Source of the DNA: a bacterium
GTDB taxonomy: Bacteria; Myxococcota_A; UBA9160; UBA6930
Assembly (NCBI GenBank): GCA_024226235.1
Contig: JAAELW010000226.1
Span: 1-41,356, forward strand
DNA: 41,356 nucleotides
Direction: 5' to 3'
Shown one piece after another: positions 35,080 to 41,356 of this stretch. Position numbers and translations under genes: made by a program. Numbering within the stretch: the stretch's first letter is position 1; every line of letters begins with the position of its first letter. Below the pieces are notes generated by a model that worked only from the letters and a program-made list of their open reading frames with translations, was not told the DNA's origin and ran no database searches.

Positions 35080-37325
35080 CGTATACTCGCCTGCAAGAAG
35101 ACCTGGAAGGAGCTGACGGCCAGCGAGCGATTCACGCTGTCGTGGAGATCCGTCCAGGTCCCGAAAAGGGAGAGAGTGAGGCCGGGGCGCGTCGGGCGGG
35201 CCTGCCATGCATGCCAGTCGAGCCGGCCGCTGAGCGTCGTGAAGCGGGAGTCGACCGTCGAGTAGGAATTGCGCGAGCGGGTCAGCGAGGCGGTGAAGGA
35301 GCCGTCGAGCACCTCTGGCACGAGCTGCGCGTTCAGGTTCACCGAGCCCAGCCAGGTCGTTCGCTGGAAGCCCAGGTCTTCGAACTTCTCGCGCTGACGC
35401 TGGAGCGAGAGGCTCAGGCTGGCCTGGCTGCCCAGGTAGAGCGAGCCGTTCAGGCCGCTGAGATCGCTGCGCGAGTCGGGATCCTGACGCGTGTTGTCCT
35501 CGTAGCGCAGCACCGTATGGGAGAGCGACCAGCTGCCGCGATTGTAACTCGAGCCAAAGGCCACGGCGGTGGTACGGAACCAGCGATCGGAGAAGACAAG
35601 CTCCGGCAGCCCGACGAAGGGATCGAAGAAGTCGTTCGCGGGTACCAACGCGGCCGTGCCCAGGAGTCCGGCCGTCGGATCGAGGAAGGCCGCACCCGGA
35701 AAAGACTGGATCACCGCACCGAGGTCGTCCGTGATCACCGTCTGTTCCCGAGCCAGGATGCGGGCACCGAGCACATCCTCCGCGCTGGGGGAATGGACGG
35801 GCTTCAGGCGCTCGCGGGTCCAGCCGACCTGCAGATAGGGCTGGCCGAGAAGCTTCCGCCACAGCGACTCCGGCGGCGTACGGAACCGCGGACTCCAGGA
35901 GAGCTGGGCATCGAAGATGTCGGTCCGGAAACGCGGAAGGAATTCGAGATCCTCCACGTTGTCGCGCTCGCGACCGAACAGCACGCTGCCCTGGAGGCCG
36001 GCCCAGCTGCTGCCAAGCCGAACCTGCTGCAGGAAGCGGTCCACCGGCGCACCCGGGTTGGCGATGCTGCGAAAGAGCCGGCCGATCTCGCGAAACTCGA
36101 CCTCGGCCTCGATCTGGACCGGGTAGTCGAGGAAGACCAGGTTCTGCCACGGCGCGACGCCGATCAACACACTCCACGCGTCGTCGCGCTTGGCCGATCC
36201 CGATATTCCGACGAACGGGTCGTAGCGGGTGCGGGCGTATTCTCCGCGCAGTCGCAGACGCGAATCGAAGAAGGAGCCATCGGCGCGGAGGCTCCAAGCC
36301 GTGCCACTCTCCTGCAGTCGGATGCTGCGCTCGGAGACGCCGGCGTAGATGCTACCGGGGCCGGTTCGCCCACGCAGATAGGTCGCGGCCAGGTCGAGCA
36401 CGCCGCCGGGAATCTCGACCGGTTGACCTTGAACGGTCACGCCGGAGACGCGCCGGTCCCGATCCTGGAGACCGAAGCCCTCCCGAAAACCGGTGATCGG
36501 CTCGGACCGCAGGCTCCAGGCCGTGAGGCGCGAGCGCAGTGGCACGACCTCGACTGAGGCCGACGCACCCCGACGATGAAACCCCTCGAGGATCAAGCTT
36601 GGCGGGTCCGGGCTGAAGTGGCCCACACGGGCACCGAACGGGCCCTTGCGACCCTGGAACAGATAGGCGCCGAGGTCCCAATCGCGCTGCTCGAGGGTTC
36701 CGGAACTCGCGAAGCCCGAGCTCCGATCGAAAAGCACCGGCAGGTAGCCCTGCACTTCCCAATCGTCTCCGTGCAAGCTCCCCTGAAGATTGGCCGCACC
36801 GCGAATCTGCAACCGTTCGGGCGCGCCTTCGGCGTGGTGGTCGGCCATCCGCCGGGTGGCGTCGAGGTCGATGCTGCCGGAAAGCTCGCCGCCCTGGAAG
36901 CGGGGTGCTCGGATTTCGATGGTCCAGACGCCACGCTCGAGCAGGCGGCCGTCCGGAAGCTGCTCGATCGCGCGCACCAGGTGCGTCCCGGGCTCGAGAA
37001 CGACCGGCAGCGCAAGCGTAGTTACACCCGGGTCGCGCATTGCGAAGCCCGATACATCGAGATCGTCTATTTCGTAGGAGATCCGATCGAGTACCTCGGG
37101 GGGTGCATCCCCGGTGGAGATCTCGATCGGGGCGCCCGGCTCGATCTGCTCTCCCGCGCCGCGCAACTCGAGCACCGGGGCTGAATCCGCAGCCTCGTCT
37201 GGCTGCGCGGCTGCAGGAGCCACCAGCAGCGCAGCGAGCAATACGGCACCGAGCGTGTAGGGAGCTGCCCCCCCGACTAGGTGCCGACAATACCACTGCT
37301 GATTGGCCTGCAAGTCGATCATCAC
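35061..37325 (-). CDS. Putative outer-membrane beta-barrel protein
   Basis: 754 residues. A signal peptide (about 20-41, LLAALLVAPAAAQ) is followed by an Ig-like N-terminal domain (about 48-135, LELRGAGEQIEPGAPIEIST). The rest (about 140-754) alternates polar and hydrophobic residues in strand-like repeats rich in Arg, Ser, Gly and aromatic residues, such as GSLYLGSQASLSLSLQRQRE. It ends with a strand-like FQVFLQASIRWPVQL, though without a C-terminal Phe. This fits a large outer-membrane barrel. No TonB box or plug is recognised. It is the first gene of the seven-gene operon, with two adjacent start ATGs at 37325-37320. Confidence 0.72.
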   Translation of the reverse strand: MMIDLQANQQWYCRHLVGGAAPYTLGAVLLAALLVAPAAAQPDEAADSAPVLELRGAGEQIEPGAPIEISTGDAPPEVLDRISYEIDDLDVSGFAMRDPGVTTLALPVVLEPGTHLVRAIEQLPDGRLLERGVWTIEIRAPRFQGGELSGSIDLDATRRMADHHAEGAPERLQIRGAANLQGSLHGDDWEVQGYLPVLFDRSSGFASSGTLEQRDWDLGAYLFQGRKGPFGARVGHFSPDPPSLILEGFHRRGASASVEVVPLRSRLTAWSLRSEPITGFREGFGLQDRDRRVSGVTVQGQPVEIPGGVLDLAATYLRGRTGPGSIYAGVSERSIRLQESGTAWSLRADGSFFDSRLRLRGEYARTRYDPFVGISGSAKRDDAWSVLIGVAPWQNLVFLDYPVQIEAEVEFREIGRLFRSIANPGAPVDRFLQQVRLGSSWAGLQGSVLFGRERDNVEDLEFLPRFRTDIFDAQLSWSPRFRTPPESLWRKLLGQPYLQVGWTRERLKPVHSPSAEDVLGARILAREQTVITDDLGAVIQSFPGAAFLDPTAGLLGTAALVPANDFFDPFVGLPELVFSDRWFRTTAVAFGSSYNRGSWSLSHTVLRYEDNTRQDPDSRSDLSGLNGSLYLGSQASLSLSLQRQREKFEDLGFQRTTWLGSVNLNAQLVPEVLDGSFTASLTRSRNSYSTVDSRFTTLSGRLDWHAWQARPTRPGLTLSLFGTWTDLHDSVNRSLAVSSFQVFLQASIRWPVQL

Positions 37326-37673
37326 CCGAGTGGTCGAAGCCGGACCCCTGACGGTTCAACGGGGGTAGCTTGCCCCGTAAACCACCCTGGGGAGAATACC
37401 CCCGGGGCGTCTCTGACCATAACCTGACCAGGCGCCTCAGTTCAAGCGAACATGAGGTCAGGAGGGATGCAATTGATCTTCGTGTTCGGAGAGGAAAGGG
37501 GCTGGGAGCTGGATCAAGGCATCGGGGAATTTCGGCGTAGGGGCCAGTCCCCCCCAAAAGAAGGCGCTAGCCGGCCCCCCACCCCCTCCTGGATAGGAGT
37601 CGGATCCCATGTTGAACCGTGTTCGACCTCCCGCCGACTGACCGACAAATCAACCAGCAACGGGAGACGATTC
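37326..37673. other. Divergent intergenic region of the sigma/protease operon
   Basis: About 348 bases without a convincing gene between the divergent barrel gene and a secreted-protein gene. It probably carries promoters for both. A hairpin-like ccctggggagaatacccccgggg (about 37385-37407) and a 7-base direct repeat (37413-37430) are present. A candidate ECF promoter could not be chosen by eye. Confidence 0.5.
37413..37430. promoter_or_regulatory. Direct repeat CTGACCA x2, 11-base period
   Basis: CTGACCA occurs at 37413-37419 and 37424-37430, one helical turn apart, upstream of both divergent genes. It could be a regulator site, but short repeats like this can occur by chance. Confidence 0.2.
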
Positions 37674-38981
37674 ATGAAGATGCAGCTTGGCCGAAGAATC
37701 GCCGCGGTTTCATTCGCGGCGATGGTACTTGCAGGCACGGCTCACGCCGACACGGGCACCGCCGTTGTCGGTTATCTAGCCACAGACGAATTCAAGATCG
37801 GAAGCGATGGGTACAACTACGTATCCGGGGTACAGAATCTGTCTCTTGGCGGGGAGGTGAACGCGACCGTGCACATCGACATCGACACGGACGTCGGGGG
37901 GGCGGTCAAGAGCTGGAGCACCTATCTGCTCACCGCGCGTGAGAACCTGTTGTGGATCCATCACTCTGAAACGCCCTACTCCATGTCGTACCCTATCGGA
38001 TCGCGGCCCAAGGATGTGGCTGGCAACGTTCCCGTATCCGCGAGTTTTACGGATACAGGAGTGGCTCACTGCAACCAACTGGCCGACGACCTGAGAGGAC
38101 AAGGACTCTCGAACGAGCAGATCTTCGGAGAGGATCGGATTCTCCCGTTCGCCGTGCGGGCAGGGCTTAGCTTCGATGCTTCGGGAGCCGGTGGAAGTGG
38201 GGACGCACCCGATGAGGTTCACATCTGGGACCACTTCGAGCATTTCGATCTCGTCTGCCAGAAGTTCGAGGCAAAGCTGAATCCGGACATTGGCCCCGCA
38301 GCTGGACATCTTCGCGGAACGTCCGCCGCACATCTGACATCCATGTCACTCGACATGATCTATGCCAAGACGCCGACGAGTTGCCCGACCGAAGTGACTG
38401 CGAAAGCCACCTTTGTTTCGGATACCGCTGGCGACTTCACGACGCGCTTCCGTTCGGTCTTTGGCCAGGTCTCGCAACCGATCAAGCTCTCCATGGGTCC
38501 GTCTGACAGGCAGGGCGGCGAATACGTCAAGACCTACGAACAGAAGTTCATGGTCGGCGAGAAACCCATGTCGGACCCCACTCGCACGAAGCCGGCAAGG
38601 GGATTTTCCGGCACAGCGGCAACCGGCTTCGCCGACCTTCCGGGAGTTCACCCCGATGACGAAATACCGTCCGGCCCGGCGCGACCCGCTCAGGCTGGAA
38701 AAGGAAAACTCGCAGGTCCGACCGACCCGGGGCTACTCAAGGATTCGCTCTGGGTTGAACTCGTCACGGCATCACCGGATAGCGTCGCCAGATCAGACTA
38801 TGCCGAGTACAAGGTGACGTGCCCGAAGCTGAACCCGACATTCAACCCCGTGGGTGGTGTGGCGAACCCGACCAGGCCTGCTGAAACACGAGCGCCAACT
38901 GCACCGAAAGGGCCGAACGAGATGACCACGACTCCGGAACAACCGCGAAGGCGGCGGTGGCTCGATCGGCGAAAGAAGTAG
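37674..38981 (+). CDS. Secreted protein of unknown function
   Basis: 435 residues, not recognised. A signal peptide (about 1-25, ending TAHAD) precedes a soluble region with few hydrophobic runs. Cysteines at spaced positions (VAHCNQL, LVCQKFE, PTSCPTE, VTCPKL) suggest disulfides. The C-terminus (about 385-435) is Pro/Arg rich and ends in a basic tail (RRRRWLDRRKK). The start ATG has GGGAGA upstream. It is divergent from the barrel gene and shares the same intergenic region, so it may be co-regulated with the sigma operon. Confidence 0.65.
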   Translation: MKMQLGRRIAAVSFAAMVLAGTAHADTGTAVVGYLATDEFKIGSDGYNYVSGVQNLSLGGEVNATVHIDIDTDVGGAVKSWSTYLLTARENLLWIHHSETPYSMSYPIGSRPKDVAGNVPVSASFTDTGVAHCNQLADDLRGQGLSNEQIFGEDRILPFAVRAGLSFDASGAGGSGDAPDEVHIWDHFEHFDLVCQKFEAKLNPDIGPAAGHLRGTSAAHLTSMSLDMIYAKTPTSCPTEVTAKATFVSDTAGDFTTRFRSVFGQVSQPIKLSMGPSDRQGGEYVKTYEQKFMVGEKPMSDPTRTKPARGFSGTAATGFADLPGVHPDDEIPSGPARPAQAGKGKLAGPTDPGLLKDSLWVELVTASPDSVARSDYAEYKVTCPKLNPTFNPVGGVANPTRPAETRAPTAPKGPNEMTTTPEQPRRRRWLDRRKK

Positions 38982-39027
38982 TTTCGGTTGCGCTCGGAGT
39001 GATCGGACACAGCCGAACACGGAGTAG

Positions 39028-40290
39028 CTACCACGTACCGCGGGTCCAGAATGGGGCTGGGATGCGTGCTGTGCGGTGGGGTGCCCCTCTGGTCAAGGCG
39101 AGATGGTCTCTCGATCCACCCCCTACACAGGCCCGGAGTTCCCGCGACCGGCCCGACCCTCCGCGTCGGGGAACGCGACCGTCGTTGTTGATCGTGAGCG
39201 CAACGCAGAGGTCGTCACCCACTCCGCCCCAGCCCCTACAGCGGAACCCCAGCCGGCCCTCGACATAGCCGCTCTCCGGCAGCTCGGGCACCTCGAAGAG
39301 GGCCCCCCCCGGCAGGCAGGGCCCCGAGGTGCCGCCGTCGAAGTCCGTGATCCGGAGCTGGGTGCCGGGAACTGTCTCTCCTTCCGGTGAGTACATTCGG
39401 ACGGTGACGATCGCGACCCCCGGGCTCAGGAAGTCTGGATCCGGATCGCGGTACTCGGCTCCAATGATCACCGCGTGGATCATCGCGAGGTAGGCGCGCA
39501 CAACCCGTACGACGTTCGTCCGCTCGCCGGTGAAGGCGTCGCGGGCAAGGCCGCACACCATCACGTGGTACTCGCGGAGGCCGCGAAAGCGGAAGTCATC
39601 CAGGTCGAAGCCGAGGCGGTCGCGCGCCCTCCTGGAAGCTTCGACGAGCAGCGTCCCCCCCCGCGCTTCCAGCTGCTGCACACCGGCCACCGTCGAAGTA
39701 CCTGCAGCCGGACATGAGGAAGGATGCGTTCCCACGTGCAGTACGGCGAAATCGACAGCCGGATCCGCGAAATGCCATTCGGCGGGAACCACCGAATCCC
39801 CGGACTCGGTTCGTTCCAAGCTGCCGGTCCGGCCATCCAGACGAAGCAGGGTCGCAAGCGCCCTCTGGACACCGACGGAGCCTGGCGGCGACAACGCCGG
39901 TCGCCCCCGATCTCCACCCGGCTGCGGATGCGGGAGCCGCCCGTCGATCGGAACCCGCTCGCCCGGAATGCTCGGCTGCACCAACCCCGGCTCGCGACGC
40001 GGATCCGCGGGCTTCACGCGAACAGGCGAGCCCGCTTCCCCGGTTGCTGGGAGCTTGGGAGCGCCCAGTTTGGACGCATCCGCAGCCCCATTCGGGAGGG
40101 TCGGAATGGGTTCGGGGAGTTTCTTGCCGGGCGTCTCAGCCGTTTTGCCCTGCGGCGATGTCTTCGAGCTGGTGGCTTCCGAATCCGCCCAGCTCGCGCC
40201 GACGAAAGCACCGACGATTCCCGACACGACGAGCAAGATTGCGGCCGCTCGAATCTCCGCACCGAGTACCATGTGTCGCAGATGTATCAC
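39028..40290 (-). CDS. Exported or membrane-anchored protein of unknown function
   Basis: 420 residues, not recognised. A hydrophobic segment (about 14-33, AAAILLVVSGIVGAFVGASW) serves as signal or anchor. A Pro/Lys/Gly-rich linker (about 38-140) follows, then an ordered region (about 150-390) with PAEWHFADPAVDFAVLHVGT, FRGLREYHVMVCGLARDAFT, VRAYLAMIHAVIIGAEYRDP and ITDFDGGTSGPCLPGG. I prefer the GTG at 40290, which has GGAGGG close upstream, over an ATG at 40272. The gene is divergent from the CARDB-type gene at 40495. The weakly constrained C-terminus after about 390 could be spurious. Confidence 0.55.
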   Translation of the reverse strand: MIHLRHMVLGAEIRAAAILLVVSGIVGAFVGASWADSEATSSKTSPQGKTAETPGKKLPEPIPTLPNGAADASKLGAPKLPATGEAGSPVRVKPADPRREPGLVQPSIPGERVPIDGRLPHPQPGGDRGRPALSPPGSVGVQRALATLLRLDGRTGSLERTESGDSVVPAEWHFADPAVDFAVLHVGTHPSSCPAAGTSTVAGVQQLEARGGTLLVEASRRARDRLGFDLDDFRFRGLREYHVMVCGLARDAFTGERTNVVRVVRAYLAMIHAVIIGAEYRDPDPDFLSPGVAIVTVRMYSPEGETVPGTQLRITDFDGGTSGPCLPGGALFEVPELPESGYVEGRLGFRCRGWGGVGDDLCVALTINNDGRVPRRGGSGRSRELRACVGGGSRDHLALTRGAPHRTARIPAPFWTRGTW

Positions 40291-40384
40291 GAACCCTCCA
40301 GCGGTGGAATCGGGGCTACCCGACGAAGAGCCGAACCACGCCGGAGATCGTAGCGCCACGGGGCAATTCAGCTCATCCGGGTCG

Positions 40385-40412
40385 GAGATCCCACTGCAGT
40401 AGTCGGGATCTC
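40385..40412. promoter_or_regulatory. 8-bp inverted repeat in the divergent region
   Basis: GAGATCCC and GGGATCTC flank a 12-base spacer centred on CTGCAG, between the divergent genes starting at 40290 and 40495. It could be an operator or an RNA hairpin in the leader of the CARDB-like gene. Confidence 0.25.
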
Positions 40413-40494
40413 GGAAGTCAAATTCGGAACATTCTGCCCGGCTTTGAACCCGCAGCTACCCGGCTCCGACAGAACCCGCAGGAGGTACCTCATC

Positions 40495-41034
40495 ATGCAT
40501 CGTTCAATCACGTGTTTCCTTTCGAGCATCGCTCTCTCGGCCGGCCTGCTGGCAGGTGCTGCTTCCGCTGCCCCGCCGACAGCCACACCGGGCCCCGCGG
40601 CGCCTGGCACGCTGCTGCCCCTCGTCCCGGACTTCGAGGCTGAGATGAAGCTGGCTTCGTCGACCCAGAGTGCCGGGAGCTTGCAGACCGTCGTCGTCGA
40701 GGTGCGCAACAAGGGCCTCGCAAAGGGCGCACAGAATGTCACCGTACGAATCTTCTTCACGAGCAATCCGCAGCCGCTCCACTCGGCGATCGATGCCAAG
40801 CTGATTCCCGCACCGGGCCCGGGCATGCAGGAGTTCGTAGCCTTCTCACCGACGGTTCCCGCCGGCACGTCTGCGGGCCCGTATTTTCTTTGTGCTCATG
40901 TGAGCGCAGGAAGCACGGCTGGCGAGACTGCGACGGCTAACAACACCCATTGCGCAGCGGTGCAGGTGACGAATGCAGCGCGGCGGGCGACGCCGCAGAG
41001 GGCCAGGCGCCTGCCGCTCCAAAAGGTTCCCTGA
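40495..41034 (+). CDS. Secreted CARDB-like protein
   Basis: 179 residues. A signal peptide (about 1-26, ending GAASAAP) is followed by a Pro/Ala/Thr-rich linker, then a single CARDB-type Ig-like module (about 46-160: LQTVVVEVRNKGLAKGAQNV, later GPYFLCAHVSAGSTAGET, closing ATANNTHCAAVQV). A basic tail ends the protein. The module matches the layout of those in the CARDB gene of the sigma operon at 30139-31053. GGAGGT lies nine bases before the ATG. Function is unknown; adhesion or display is an inference from the module type. Confidence 0.72.
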   Translation: MHRSITCFLSSIALSAGLLAGAASAAPPTATPGPAAPGTLLPLVPDFEAEMKLASSTQSAGSLQTVVVEVRNKGLAKGAQNVTVRIFFTSNPQPLHSAIDAKLIPAPGPGMQEFVAFSPTVPAGTSAGPYFLCAHVSAGSTAGETATANNTHCAAVQVTNAARRATPQRARRLPLQKVP

Positions 41035-41120
41035 GGGTTGTGCCCGCGAAATTCCTGCTGAACCTCAGCTCTCGCCGGTGAAGCCGAGTCCATGCGGTCA
41101 CGGAAGTGCCGTCAGTCGGG

Positions 41121-41356
41121 CTAAGCGGCGTACCGGAGCGAGTGGTGCCTCGCCCGGGGCATCTGCCGCGTCGGGATTTTCCCAAAGTAGGCCCTACTCA
41201 AGGGCTCCGGGAGTTCGATCCGAGACGGAAAGATCCGTTGCCCCAGAACTTCCTCCCAGCGCAGCGGCGCCTCGTCCAGTCCGAGGATCATCGCCGGCGT
41301 GCCCCCGCCCCGTCGCTCCGAGATCTGCTTGATGTGGTTGCGCCACACCCGGTGGA
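41121..41356 (-). CDS. Probable transposase, C-terminal part (cut by window edge)
   Basis: About 77 residues of a frame that runs off the window. The residues HRVWRNHIKQISERRGGGTP, then AMILGLDEAPLRWEEVLGQR, resemble the C-terminal end of insertion-sequence transposases, in which an H-x(n)-R...TPAM-GL segment precedes a short tail. It could be intact beyond the edge or a fragment. No terminal inverted repeats are visible inside the window. The assignment is by recollection of the pattern and is tentative. Confidence 0.42.
   Translation of the reverse strand, partial: HRVWRNHIKQISERRGGGTPAMILGLDEAPLRWEEVLGQRIFPSRIELPEPLSRAYFGKIPTRQMPRARHHSLRYAA

Noticed and set aside
35080-36297. Upstream extension of the Fn3-like gene to 36297
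   Set aside because: The extension runs inside the barrel gene in another frame and is Arg/Pro-rich; a signal peptide begins at the ATG at 35079.
35067-36557. A 496-residue plus-strand frame opposite the barrel gene
   Set aside because: No signal peptide or motif; the minus-strand frame has a signal peptide and strand-like periodicity and is tightly coupled to its neighbours.

Overview
The window is about 41 kb of GC-rich, densely coding bacterial chromosome. Gene content points to a Gram-negative bacterium of deltaproteobacterial type (Myxococcota, Desulfobacterota or Binatota in current naming). It has FtsEX with an EnvC-like partner, a signal-peptide-bearing outer-membrane beta-barrel, an MEP-pathway dxs, a PEP-CTERM protein and a coenzyme F420 pathway. 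Lineage is inferred from gene families only. No rRNA, tRNA or CRISPR array was seen.

Region 1 (1-11780, all minus strand) is a long housekeeping run. In transcription order it holds a conserved protein of unknown function, ftsE, ftsX, an envC-like activator, a carboxyl-terminal protease, xseA, xseB, a prenyl diphosphate synthase, dxs, a TlyA-type rRNA methyltransferase, an IscA-type iron-sulfur carrier, a cysteine desulfurase, and the first codons of an adenylylsulfate kinase cut by the window edge. Many junctions overlap by 4 bases (ATGA, GTGA, TTGA). FtsE, FtsX and EnvC form a known cell-division module. The envC-like protein here has lost zinc ligands, as expected of an activator rather than an enzyme.

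Region 2 (11781-18106) holds a two-gene minus-strand unit (beta-propeller protein, then a lamin-tail PEP-CTERM protein), a DUF4124 protein on the plus strand, and a tight cofD-cofC-cofE operon for coenzyme F420. A protein with an internal two-fold repeat converges on it.

Region 3 (18185-28265) holds engB and a COG0523/CobW GTPase. The GTPase has a C-terminal extension that resembles a small molybdopterin-oxidoreductase-type domain. It overlaps a glutamyl-tRNA synthetase that lacks the zinc cysteines and carries an insertion after KMSKR. Further genes encode a transglutaminase-like lipoprotein, a bacterial deoxyhypusine-synthase-like enzyme coupled to cysE, gpmI, a TesB-like thioesterase and a GIDE-like membrane protein.

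Region 4 (28309-41356) is an accessory block rich in exported proteins. A seven-gene minus-strand operon runs from 37325 down to 28309. It encodes an outer-membrane-like barrel protein, a secreted Fn3-like protein, an ECF sigma factor, a membrane anti-sigma factor, a subtilisin-family protease, a CARDB-repeat secreted protein and a large secreted protein. The anti-sigma factor appears to have lost its zinc ligands. Its extracytoplasmic tail resembles a subtilase propeptide, suggesting a protease-linked envelope signalling circuit. This is the best candidate in the window for an undescribed system. Further exported proteins follow (37674-41034), and a probable transposase C-terminus closes the window.
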